From Minisyncoccota bacterium (lineage in GTDB: Bacteria; Patescibacteriota; Minisyncoccia; UBA6257; JAAZHW01), in assembly GCA_028696375.1 (NCBI GenBank), contig JAQVHD010000005.1, positions 1-27,946 on the forward strand: 27,946 bases of DNA. Direction: 5' to 3'. Position numbers and translations under genes: made by a program. Positions 17,075 through 24,482 of the stretch are shown piece by piece. Numbering within the stretch: position 1 is the first letter of the stretch; each line of letters starts with the position of its first letter. The notes beneath the pieces were generated by a model. That model was not told where the DNA came from, ran no database searches, and saw nothing but the letters and a program-made list of their open reading frames with translations.

Positions 17075-17338
17075 TCATTTTAGATTTAAGGATCGAGTCA
17101 GTTTTTCATAACGACTCGCTGATTCCTTTTCAAGAAAATTAAGAAGTTTTTTTCTTTTGGAAACCATTTTCAAAAGACCACGACGCGAAGCATTGTCTTG
17201 GGGATGCTTTTTCAGATGATCCGTTAATTTATTGATTTGTTCAGTAAGCAAGGCAATTTGGACTTCTGTGGAGCCAGTATCTTTTTCGTGTTGGCGATGC
17301 TGACTGACAATTTTGGTTTTTTCCTCTTTCTTTAACAT
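17075..17338 (-). CDS. rpsO: 30S ribosomal protein S15
   Basis: S15 binds the central domain of 16S rRNA early in small-subunit assembly. The 87 residues cover the full family length (88-89 usual), with the conserved DTGSTEVQIALLTEQI, LTDHLKKHPQDNASRRGL and KRKKLLNFL segments. It heads the rpsO-NYN-pnp operon; rpsO-pnp linkage is widespread in bacteria. A promoter (TTGCAA-17-TATAGT) puts the transcription start within a few bases of the ATG. Confidence 0.98.
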   Translation of the reverse strand: MLKKEEKTKIVSQHRQHEKDTGSTEVQIALLTEQINKLTDHLKKHPQDNASRRGLLKMVSKRKKLLNFLEKESASRYEKLTRSLNLK

Positions 17339-17347
17339 ATTAAGGGT

Positions 17348-17376
17348 ACTATATCACAATAAAATGAATTTTGCAA
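17348..17376 (-). promoter_or_regulatory. Promoter of rpsO-NYN-pnp (near-leaderless)
   Basis: On the minus strand, TTGCAA (17371-17376), exactly 17 bases, then TATAGT (17348-17353). The predicted start near 17341 leaves about 3 bases before the ATG. The palindromic -35 hexamer is shared with the divergent xer promoter. Confidence 0.7.
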
Positions 17377-17397
17377 GAAGGAAAATAGTGCTATAAT
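17371..17397 (+). promoter_or_regulatory. Promoter of the Xer recombinase gene
   Basis: The same TTGCAA (17371-17376) is followed on the plus strand after 15 bases by TATAAT (17392-17397). The predicted start near 17404 leaves about 6 bases before the ATG, with AAGGA immediately before it. Confidence 0.55.
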
Positions 17398-17409
17398 AAA
17401 AAAGGAATT

Positions 17410-18357
17410 ATGAATCAAAAAACACTTTTGGAATTAAAAAAACAATATCTTGAATACTTAGAAATTGAAAAAAACAGGAGTTCAAAAACGGTGGAAAATT
17501 ATGATCGCTATTTAGCAAAATTTTTCAAATTTTTAAGTGAACGATTAAACAAAAAGATAGATCAATTAACTCCGCAAGATATTACTTTAGACAACGTGCG
17601 TCAATTTCGACTTTATTTGAACCGCTCTGAAGGCATAAAAGGCAATTTAAAAAAAGTTACTCAAAATTATTACATTATTGCTCTGCGTGGTTTTTTGAAG
17701 TATTTAAGTAAAATAGGGGTTGAGTCTTTGCCGGCAGAACAGGTGGAATTAGCTCGGGTAACACGCAATGAAATTGGGCTTATCAGTTTTGAGGAGTTAG
17801 AAAGGTTGCTCAATGCACCGGAAGGCCATTCCTTAAAAGGACTTCGTGATCGAGCAATTCTCGAAATGTTATTTGCTACAGGATTGCGTATCTCAGAATT
17901 ATGTCAGTTAAATCGAAGTAGTATTAATTTGGAGAGGGGAGAATTCAGTGTTAAGGGTAAAGGAGGAAAAATTCGGCTGGTCTTTCTTTCTGGCTCAGCG
18001 AGAGAAGCTTTAAAAAAATATTTGGATAAGAGAACGGATATTGAAGAACCTCTCTTTGTTACTTTTAAAAAATCAAAAAATAACAACGAAGTGATTGGAC
18101 GGATTACTCCTCGAACTGTTGAGCGTTTAATTAATTTTTATGCGAAGAAGGCAGGAATTGTTAAAAAAGTTACGCCTCATACACTCCGCCATCTGTTTGC
18201 CACCGATCTTTTACAAAATGGTGCTGACTTGCGTTCAGTCCAAATGCTTTTAGGACATTCCAATATTAGCACCACTCAAGTTTATACTCATATCACGGAT
18301 AGAGAACTAAAAGAAATTTACCAAGCTTTTCATGCCCGACGACGGAAAAAATCTTGA
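17410..18357 (+). CDS. Tyrosine recombinase of the XerC/XerD family
   Basis: The 315 residues comprise an N-terminal SAM-like core-binding domain (about 5-110) and a catalytic domain. The full active-site set is present: R160 in ATGLRISEL, K184 in VKGKGGK, H257 and R260 in HTLRHLFATDLL, H283 in LLGHSNIS, and nucleophile Y292 in TTQVYTH. The size and motifs fit chromosome-dimer resolution at dif by a housekeeping Xer protein. There are no integrase-type neighbours, attachment sites or cargo to suggest a mobile element. I cannot tell XerC from XerD, and many reduced genomes have a single Xer. The stop codon lies inside the -35 box of the next gene. Confidence 0.93.
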   Translation: MNQKTLLELKKQYLEYLEIEKNRSSKTVENYDRYLAKFFKFLSERLNKKIDQLTPQDITLDNVRQFRLYLNRSEGIKGNLKKVTQNYYIIALRGFLKYLSKIGVESLPAEQVELARVTRNEIGLISFEELERLLNAPEGHSLKGLRDRAILEMLFATGLRISELCQLNRSSINLERGEFSVKGKGGKIRLVFLSGSAREALKKYLDKRTDIEEPLFVTFKKSKNNNEVIGRITPRTVERLINFYAKKAGIVKKVTPHTLRHLFATDLLQNGADLRSVQMLLGHSNISTTQVYTHITDRELKEIYQAFHARRRKKS

Positions 18358-18382
18358 CAAAACATAAAAAACTTACTAATAT
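18354..18382 (+). promoter_or_regulatory. Promoter of the sigma4/winged-helix gene
   Basis: A consensus TTGACA (18354-18359) overlaps the xer stop codon. It is followed after 17 bases by TAATAT (18377-18382). The predicted start is near 18389, 19 bases before the ATG. Confidence 0.6.
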
Positions 18383-18392
18383 TGTTTAGTAA
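18374..18392 (+). promoter_or_regulatory. Operator candidate: 7-bp palindrome over the -10 box
   Basis: TTACTAA (18374-18380) and TTAGTAA (18386-18392) form a perfect dyad with a 5-base centre, covering the -10 box and the transcription start. This is the position of a typical repressor site. The encoded DNA-binding protein could act on it itself, but that is inference. Confidence 0.45.
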
Positions 18393-18407
18393 TATAAAAA
18401 AACTAAC

Positions 18408-19487
18408 ATGACAGAGAAAGATTTAACCACAACTTTAAAAGAATTTATTGGAATCCTGACCGAACGGCAAAGAGAAGTAATTGAAAAACGATATGGTCTT
18501 CACGGAGAGAAGCCAATGACATTAGAGGCCATTGGGCAGGAAAAAGGTTTAACGCGGGAACGCATTCGTCAAATTGAGGAAGCGGCTTTGGAAACTCTAA
18601 AAAAGAATTTAGACGAACTCAATGATTTATTAGAAAGAATTAAGTATCAATTGGAAATTTTAGGCGGTGTTAGGCGCGAACAGCGATTCTTAGAAGAGGC
18701 GCCGGTTTTATTAACTCCTGATCCAGCTGAATTGTGGCAAGATGAATTAACTCGAGAGCGTTGGCAGCATTATATTAATTTTCTTTTGGATTTAAGCCCA
18801 GACTTTTTTTATTTTTTCGAAAAGCCCGATGTTTATTCTAACTGGTATCTTAAAGAAGAATTTTTGAAAAAAGCCATTAATATTTATAAATTTGTTGAAC
18901 ATGAATTAAAAACTATTAAAAAACCCCTGCCTTTAGATGGTTATCAATTACTTTTGCGCAAAACAATGAGAGAATTTCGTATTCATAATGAGAGTATTTT
19001 AATTTCTTATTTGGATATTTCGAAAAGATTTGGTTTTAATCCGTTTGGTGAATTTGGTTTGGTTGATTGGGATTTAATCAGACCTAAAAATGTTAGAGCA
19101 AAAGCAATGCTAGCATTACGTAAAGCTAACCGTCCGATGAGCTATCAAGAAATTGCCAAAGCAGTTAATGAGCTAAATTTTAACGGGAAACGAACGGCTC
19201 TGAACACGCTTCATAACGAATTAATCAGGAGCGATGAATTTGTTTTGGTCGGACGGGGTCTTTATGCTTTGCGTGAATGGGGATATCAACCCGGAACAAC
19301 AAAAGATATTATTATTTCTATTTTAAAGAAAAGACCGATGACTTATCGGGAAATTTTAGAGGAAGTAAGAAAACAGCGTTTTGTTAAAGAAGCGACAGTG
19401 TTGATTAATCTTCAAGATAAAACGTTATTCAAGAAATTGCCTGACAGGCGTTATAGCTTGATTCAGTCGACGAAAGATAAAAAATAA
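18408..19487 (+). CDS. Sigma-70 region 4-like protein fused to C-terminal winged helices
   Basis: The 359 residues start with a sigma-region-4 helix-turn-helix (about 8-62): LTERQREVIEKRYGL, LEAIGQEKGLTRERIRQIE. The recognition helix is close to that of housekeeping sigma factors. Sigma regions 1-3 are missing, so it cannot melt a promoter as a sigma factor does. A helical linker (about 65-220) follows, then a HARE-type winged helix (about 228-292, with RPMSYQEIAKAVNELNF and GRGLYALREWG) and a second similar module (about 295-352, RPMTYREILEEVRKQ and RRYSL). HARE domains also occur in the polymerase delta subunit. It is probably a transcription regulator contacting -35 DNA and polymerase. The next gene overlaps by one base (TAATG). 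Confidence 0.8.
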   Translation: MTEKDLTTTLKEFIGILTERQREVIEKRYGLHGEKPMTLEAIGQEKGLTRERIRQIEEAALETLKKNLDELNDLLERIKYQLEILGGVRREQRFLEEAPVLLTPDPAELWQDELTRERWQHYINFLLDLSPDFFYFFEKPDVYSNWYLKEEFLKKAINIYKFVEHELKTIKKPLPLDGYQLLLRKTMREFRIHNESILISYLDISKRFGFNPFGEFGLVDWDLIRPKNVRAKAMLALRKANRPMSYQEIAKAVNELNFNGKRTALNTLHNELIRSDEFVLVGRGLYALREWGYQPGTTKDIIISILKKRPMTYREILEEVRKQRFVKEATVLINLQDKTLFKKLPDRRYSLIQSTKDKK

Positions 19488-20752
19488 TGGCCGAAGCATT
19501 AGCAATTTTGCAAGGTGTTTTAATAGCAGTCTGGCATCTGTTAGGATGGGTGTGGTGGATTATCTTACCCATCATTTTTTTTGAAGCCGATTATCGTCTT
19601 TGGCTTGATTACGTTAAAAAGAAATTTCTTTCTAAAGTTGAGTATACTATTTTTGAAATTAAAATTCCTAAATATATTGAAAAAAGCTTCAAATCAATGG
19701 AAGATGTTTTTAGTGCTCTACACTCCATTCAAATTTCTAAACCCAATTTTAAAGAACGGGTGTTAGAAGGGAAAACGCAGCTTTGGATCAGCTTCGAAAT
19801 CGTCGGCAATGGCGGTGGGGCGGGTTTTTATATTCGTACGCCAAAGGATTATCGTCATTTAGTCGAATCTCAGATGTATGCCCAGTATCCTGATTTGGAG
19901 TTGATCGAGGTGGATGATTATACCCAAACTTTTTCTTCAATGTTGCCTAATAAATTTTGGGATTTGTGGGGATTGGATTTTACCTTTGTGAAAGAAGCAC
20001 CCTACCCAATTTTAACTTATCCATTTTTTGAAGCGCAAAAAGAAGAAAAAACTATTGATCCCTTATCCAGTTTAATGGAAACCATCAGCAAGTTGGAATC
20101 GGATGAGAAGATCTGGATTCAATTATTAGTAAAACCCGCAGATGATAAATGTAAAAAAGAAGGTGAAAAAATTGTTAATAAATTGATTGGAAAAAAGGAG
20201 GCTGTGCCGCGTTCTTATTGGGACTACGTTGTAGAATTTCTTTATAATTTGGTAAAGGCTCCTTTTAAACCACCGGAGTGGTCAGAGGATAAGGGGAGTG
20301 AAGGATCGCCGGGCTTGATGCAGCATTTGACACCAGGAGAAAGGGAAGTGGTGCAGGCAATTCAAAACAAAATTTCGAAATTACTTTTTGATGTAACCAT
20401 TCGTTTTGTTTACATTGATCGCCAGAATGCTTTCACTCGATTAAACATCACGAGTACAATGGGTTTTTTCCGTCAGTTTAATACTTTAAATCTCAATGGC
20501 TTTAAACCATATAAACCTTCAGTTACAAAAGGTACTTGGCCATTAAAAAAGCAAAAAGAGTTTTGGAAAAAGACAGTTATTTATAAAAATTATTTGAAAC
20601 GAAAATTCAATTCTGATTGTAAAGTAGTTTTAAATACCGAAGAACTTGCTACTCTTTTCCACTTCCCAGTGACAGTGGTGGAAGCGCCGGTGGTGCGGCG
20701 CATTGAAGCCAAAAAAGGCGAGCCGCCCATTAATTTACCAATCGCTAAATAG
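19487..20752 (+). CDS. Membrane-anchored protein, similar to the N-terminal region of VirD4/TraG-like ATPases but without the ATPase
   Basis: The 421 residues start with a Trp-rich hydrophobic segment (about 8-32), one membrane anchor. The rest is soluble alpha/beta, with a GNGGGAGFYIRTP stretch near 105-117, a polar linker near 265-285, and NTEELATLFHFP followed by VRRIEAKKGEPPINLP at the end. From memory, that ending resembles the junction just before the ATPase domain in large membrane-anchored VirD4/TraG-like ATPases of Patescibacteria. Here the protein stops at that point, and no Walker motif is found here or downstream before nusA. Its start is coupled to the sigma4 gene (TAATG). It may be a stand-alone domain or a product of gene splitting. 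I cannot assign a function. Confidence 0.6.
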   Translation: MAEALAILQGVLIAVWHLLGWVWWIILPIIFFEADYRLWLDYVKKKFLSKVEYTIFEIKIPKYIEKSFKSMEDVFSALHSIQISKPNFKERVLEGKTQLWISFEIVGNGGGAGFYIRTPKDYRHLVESQMYAQYPDLELIEVDDYTQTFSSMLPNKFWDLWGLDFTFVKEAPYPILTYPFFEAQKEEKTIDPLSSLMETISKLESDEKIWIQLLVKPADDKCKKEGEKIVNKLIGKKEAVPRSYWDYVVEFLYNLVKAPFKPPEWSEDKGSEGSPGLMQHLTPGEREVVQAIQNKISKLLFDVTIRFVYIDRQNAFTRLNITSTMGFFRQFNTLNLNGFKPYKPSVTKGTWPLKKQKEFWKKTVIYKNYLKRKFNSDCKVVLNTEELATLFHFPVTVVEAPVVRRIEAKKGEPPINLPIAK

Positions 20753-20811
20753 CCTCAAATTAGAGGATCGCTGTCTTTCACAGAGAAAATTTCATCTGGG
20801 TCTTCTGCCAC

Positions 20812-20841
20812 TTGACTAATTAGGAAATTTTTTGATATAAT
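20812..20841 (+). promoter_or_regulatory. Promoter of nusA-tig-clpP (extended -10)
   Basis: TTGACT (20812-20817), 18-base spacer, TATAAT (20836-20841) preceded by TGA, giving an extended -10. The predicted start is near 20848. Confidence 0.7.
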
Positions 20842-20850
20842 AACAAGTAG

Positions 20851-20879
20851 AAGTCCGGAAGAAACGGACTTTTATTATT
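20851..20879 (+). terminator. Hairpin with U-rich tail in the nusA leader (attenuator candidate)
   Basis: AAGTCCG (20851-20857) and CGGACTT (20865-20871) close a GAAGAAA loop and are followed by TTATTATT. The hairpin starts about 3 bases into the predicted transcript, 35 bases before the nusA ATG. It could attenuate transcription or protect the 5' end. The T tract is interrupted, so termination would be weak. Confidence 0.4.
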
Positions 20880-20905
20880 CATTTAGTCGATTAAATTATT
20901 AAATC

Positions 20906-22318
20906 ATGTTTGATCTTAAAGAATTTTTTTCAGCCATTAACCAAATTGCCGAAGAAAAGGGTATTTCTCAAGATAAAATTCTTGAAGCCATTGAGCAGGC
21001 AATTGCAGCTGCTTATAAAAAAGAGTATGCCAATAAGAATAATATTATTCGAGCCAAGATTGATCCTGAAACTGGAGAAGTAAAATTTTGGCAAGTAAAA
21101 ATCGTTGTTGATCCCAGCATGCTTAAAGAAGAAGAAGAAGGCGAAGTGGCTGAGAAGGAGGAAATTTCTCAACTAACACCAACTGAAAAGCAGATTCAAC
21201 AAGGAGAAGAACTTGCAAAGAAAATCCGTTTTAATCCAGAACGCCATATTATGCTGGAAGAAGCAGTGAAAATTAAACCTGAAGCCAAACCGGGCGATGA
21301 AATTATTTTTCCTTTGGAAACCCATGAGGAATTTGGTCGTATTGCCGCTCAAACTGCGAAACAAGTTATTTTACAAAAATTAAGAGAAGCAGAAAAAGAA
21401 GCTGTTCTCGAAGAATTTAAAAACAAAGAGGGCGAAATTGTTAGCGGCCTTATTCAACGAATCGAAAACAGAAACGTTTATGTTAATCTGGGTCGGGTTG
21501 ATGGTGTGATGTTTTATAACGAATCTATTCCCAATGAGCGGTATCGAATTGGTGAAAGAATGAAATTTTATTTATTGGCGGTTCAAGACACAGGACGAGG
21601 GCCAATGATTATTTTATCGCGCAGTCACCCTAAGTTTATTTCAAAACTGTTTGAATTAGAAGTGCCTGAAATTGCTTCAGGAGTCGTAAAGATTATGGCT
21701 ATTGCTCGTGAGCCTGGTTTTCGAAGCAAGGTCGCTGTAACCTCAACTGTTGAAGGAGTAGATCCTATTGGTTCTTGTGTTGGACAAAAAGGAACTCGAA
21801 TTATGGCAGTTTTGAATGAATTGGGACAGGAAAAAATCGATATTATTAAATGGTCAGAAGATCCTGAAGAATTTGTAGCTCAAGCTTTGTCGCCAGCTAA
21901 AGTTTCTCGGGTGGAAATGATGCCGCGCCGAGAAATGAGGGTGTTTGTGCCTGATGATCAACTTTCTTTGGCTATTGGCAAAGGAGGGCAAAATGTAAGA
22001 TTGGCAGCTAAATTAACCGGATGGAAAATTGATGTTCGAAGCGAGTCGGCGCCTGAAGCCAAAGTGGAGGGAGGTGTAGCGGAGGCTTCAGAAGATACCC
22101 TTTCAGAAGAAAAATCATCAGAAAATATTGAGGAGCCTGTTTCAGAAGCAACTCAGGAACAACCCAAAAAAATTATTTCAGAAAAAATCATGGACCTGCT
22201 TAAAAACAATGGTTATGATGAAGAGAAATTAAAGTCGGCGACCAAAGAAGAGCTGATGCAAATTAAGGGCATCGGTGAAAAAACTGCTGAAAAAATTATT
22301 GAAATTTTTCAGAAATAA
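20906..22318 (+). CDS. nusA: Transcription termination/antitermination factor NusA
   Basis: NusA binds RNA polymerase and modulates pausing, termination and antitermination. In 470 residues the order is N-terminal polymerase-binding domain (about 1-165), S1 (about 170-240, GEIVSGLIQRIENRNVYVNLG), KH1 (about 270-340, VGQKGTRIMAVLNELGQEKI) and KH2 (about 345-392, LAIGKGGQNVRLAAKLTGW). An acidic linker follows, then a C-terminal helix-hairpin-helix repeat (KGIGEKTAEKIIEIF). The N-terminal domain has an acidic insertion of about 40 residues (about 74-116, EEEEGEVAEKEE). It heads a nusA-tig-clpP cluster with its own promoter. Confidence 0.96.
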   Translation: MFDLKEFFSAINQIAEEKGISQDKILEAIEQAIAAAYKKEYANKNNIIRAKIDPETGEVKFWQVKIVVDPSMLKEEEEGEVAEKEEISQLTPTEKQIQQGEELAKKIRFNPERHIMLEEAVKIKPEAKPGDEIIFPLETHEEFGRIAAQTAKQVILQKLREAEKEAVLEEFKNKEGEIVSGLIQRIENRNVYVNLGRVDGVMFYNESIPNERYRIGERMKFYLLAVQDTGRGPMIILSRSHPKFISKLFELEVPEIASGVVKIMAIAREPGFRSKVAVTSTVEGVDPIGSCVGQKGTRIMAVLNELGQEKIDIIKWSEDPEEFVAQALSPAKVSRVEMMPRREMRVFVPDDQLSLAIGKGGQNVRLAAKLTGWKIDVRSESAPEAKVEGGVAEASEDTLSEEKSSENIEEPVSEATQEQPKKIISEKIMDLLKNNGYDEEKLKSATKEELMQIKGIGEKTAEKIIEIFQK

Positions 22319-22337
22319 AAATTTAAATTAATAAACT

Positions 22338-23627
22338 ATGCAACATACATTAAAATATTTATCCCAATCACAAATAGAATTAGAAATTTCATTAACTCCT
22401 GAGGAAATGGAGCAATTTTGGCAAACGGCGAGGGAAAAAGTTTTGAGCGACGTCCATCTGGACGGATTTCGAAAGGGCAATATTCCCGAAGAGTTGATTA
22501 AAAACACTGATCTTGAAGAAAAAATTTTTGATGAAGCCGCCAGCCACGCCTTCAGAAAGAGTTTAAAAGAAATTACCGACGAGTTAGATTTGGAATTAAT
22601 TGGAACACCAGAGGTGAATATTAAAAAAATTGCGCCAAAAGAGGAATTTATTTATGTCGTTAAAAGTGCAATTTTGCCAAAACCAGAAGTAAAAGATTAT
22701 AAAGAAATAAGTCAGGAAGTTTTTAAAGGAAAGAAAAATTTAAAGGTCGAAAAAAAAGAAATTCAAGAAGCTTTGGAATGGCTTCAAAAATCTCGAGCTA
22801 AAATTGTACCTGTTGATCGGCCAGCTCAATTAAAAGATGTTGTTGAAGTAGAAATAAAATGCTCGGAAGGAGAAAAGGAAATTTCCGATTTTCCTAAAGT
22901 TGATCGTTTTATTCTTGGTGAAGGCAGATATCCCGGAGATTTAGAAACACGATTAGAAGGGATGAAGGTGGGAGACGAAAAAGAGGTGAAGGTTGTTGTT
23001 CCGGCGGATTATCATAATGAAAATTTGCGTAATAAAGAATTATCTTTCCATATTAAATTGAACGGCGTTTATGAAAGACAGGAGCCAGAATTAACAGACG
23101 AGTGGGCCAAAAGTTTAGGTAATTTTAGTGATCTCAATGATTTAAAAAAATCCATCGAAAGGGGTCTTTTAGAGGAAAAGGAAGTAAAAGAGAAAGAGCG
23201 TCTTCGAATGGCCGTCTTAGAAAAATTGATTAATCGAACTAAAATTGAACTGCCAGAAATTTTAGTCGAAGGAGAAACGGAAAATCAACTTCATTCTTTG
23301 AAACATCTTGTAGAGGAACAAGGAATGAGTTTCGATGATTATTTAAAGAAAACCAATAAAACCACAGAAGATTTAAAGAAAGATTTGCGCCAAGAGGCAG
23401 AGAAAACTCTTAAAGGTTTTATTATTTTGAGAACCATTGCTAAGTTAGAAAATTGCTCGCCAACACCTGAAGAAGTTGAAAGAATAATGAATGAAATTAT
23501 TAATCGAGAAGCGATGGAGGGTGTTGATGTTAGTCAAATTGACAAAGAAGCCCTGATGGAGTATACTAGGGAAAAATTAACCAACGAAAAGGTCTTTCAG
23601 TTTTTAGAAAATCAAAATCAAAAATAA
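22338..23627 (+). CDS. tig: Trigger factor (ribosome-associated chaperone/PPIase)
   Basis: Trigger factor binds nascent chains at the ribosome exit tunnel near L23. The 429 residues match the family length. The ribosome-binding loop is GFRKGNIP with F44-R45-K46; the usual next lysine is N48. The middle PPIase domain (about 150-235) includes the stretch GRYPGDLETRLEGMKVGDEK, and a long helical C-terminal chaperone domain follows. It lies 19 bases after nusA and 2 bases before clpP. The tig-clpP pairing is common, usually with clpX next, but clpX is not in this window. Confidence 0.95.
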   Translation: MQHTLKYLSQSQIELEISLTPEEMEQFWQTAREKVLSDVHLDGFRKGNIPEELIKNTDLEEKIFDEAASHAFRKSLKEITDELDLELIGTPEVNIKKIAPKEEFIYVVKSAILPKPEVKDYKEISQEVFKGKKNLKVEKKEIQEALEWLQKSRAKIVPVDRPAQLKDVVEVEIKCSEGEKEISDFPKVDRFILGEGRYPGDLETRLEGMKVGDEKEVKVVVPADYHNENLRNKELSFHIKLNGVYERQEPELTDEWAKSLGNFSDLNDLKKSIERGLLEEKEVKEKERLRMAVLEKLINRTKIELPEILVEGETENQLHSLKHLVEEQGMSFDDYLKKTNKTTEDLKKDLRQEAEKTLKGFIILRTIAKLENCSPTPEEVERIMNEIINREAMEGVDVSQIDKEALMEYTREKLTNEKVFQFLENQNQK

Positions 23628-23629
23628 TT

Positions 23630-24268
23630 ATGGCTTTAAAAAAGACACAATCAAAATTGAATATAGATGAAGAAGGATATCCTTTTTTAATCCCGACAGT
23701 TATTGAGAAGTCGCAATTTGGTGAACGTGCTTATGATATTTATTCACGTTTGCTGAAGGAAAGAATTGTTTTTTTAGGCGGACCGATTAATGATGCGGTA
23801 GCTAATAGCATCATTGCTCAATTACTTTTTCTTGAGCATGAAGACGCCAAAAAAGACATTCAGCTTTATATCAATAGTCCGGGCGGTGTGGTTACTTCGG
23901 CCTTGGCCATCTATGATACGATGCAATATGTCAAACCGGATGTTTCAACAATCTGTATTGGGCAAGCAGCTTCGGCTGCAGCGATACTTTTGGCTGCAGG
24001 AACGAAAGGAAAAAGATTTGCTTTACCGAATGCGGAAATTCTACTTCATCAAGTAATGGGTGGAGCTGAAGGGCAGGCGATAGAAATTGAAATCACAGCC
24101 AAACAAATTCTAAAGATTAAGAATAAAGTTAATGAAATTTTATCTAAACATACCAATCAGCCTTTGGAAAAAATAGAAAAAGATACTGACCGAGACTTTT
24201 ATCTTTCGGCATCAGATGCAAAAGAGTACGGCTTAATAGATGGTATTATCACCAAAAAGAAGAAATAA
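23630..24268 (+). CDS. clpP: ATP-dependent Clp protease proteolytic subunit
   Basis: ClpP forms the barrel-shaped serine peptidase of the Clp protease. The catalytic triad is visible with family spacing: S115 in GQAASAAAILLAAG, H140 in ILLHQVMGG and D189 in DTDRDFYLS. The 212 residues include a slightly long N-terminal region. GFxGG-type and INSPGG segments (YINSPGGVVTSALAIYD) are normal. No ClpX follows; the only Clp ATPase in the window is the membrane-anchored one, which shows no ClpP-docking tripeptide. A terminator follows the gene. Confidence 0.97.
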   Translation: MALKKTQSKLNIDEEGYPFLIPTVIEKSQFGERAYDIYSRLLKERIVFLGGPINDAVANSIIAQLLFLEHEDAKKDIQLYINSPGGVVTSALAIYDTMQYVKPDVSTICIGQAASAAAILLAAGTKGKRFALPNAEILLHQVMGGAEGQAIEIEITAKQILKIKNKVNEILSKHTNQPLEKIEKDTDRDFYLSASDAKEYGLIDGIITKKKK

Positions 24269-24281
24269 TTTGAGAAAATGA

Positions 24282-24325
24282 GAATAGCAAAAATCCCGGC
24301 CTTTAGGCCGGGATTTTTGCTATTC
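24282..24325. terminator. Bidirectional terminator between clpP and tRNA-Leu/rplS
   Basis: A perfect 20-bp inverted repeat (24282-24301 with 24306-24325) with a TTTA loop. A GC-rich core (CCCGGCC/GGCCGGG) is flanked by A5 and T5 tracts, so it serves the clpP transcript and the convergent rplS-tRNA-Leu transcript. Confidence 0.93.
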
Positions 24326-24358
24326 GGACCTGATTCAAAATCACATGTCGTTTAGCAG

Positions 24359-24441
24359 TGCCCAGGGCGGGACTCGAACCCGCACGGCCAAAAGGCCCAC
24401 GCCCCTCAAACGTGTGTGTATACCAATTCCACCACCTGGGC
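24359..24441 (-). tRNA. tRNA-Leu (anticodon GAG)
   Basis: On the minus strand the acceptor is GCCCAGG with CCTGGGC and discriminator A73. The D arm contains GGTGGAATTGG and the T arm GGGTTCGAGTCCC. The anticodon stem CACGT/GCGTG closes loop TTGAGGG, giving anticodon GAG (complement at 24405-24407). The variable arm GGGCCTTTTGGCC is long, as expected for class II leucine tRNA. CCA is not encoded. No terminator separates it from rplS, so it is probably cut from the rplS transcript. Confidence 0.95.
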
Positions 24442-24482
24442 ACGACGAAGAAATTAAAAATCAAAGAACGAAAAGTTTTTAT

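Noticed and set aside
17410..18357. Integrase of a mobile element
   Set aside because: No attachment-site repeats, cargo genes or base-composition change around it; the size and motifs fit housekeeping XerC/XerD.
18408..18600. A complete alternative sigma factor
   Set aside because: Only region 4 is recognisable; there is no region 2 with promoter-melting residues, so it is better called a sigma4-like regulator.
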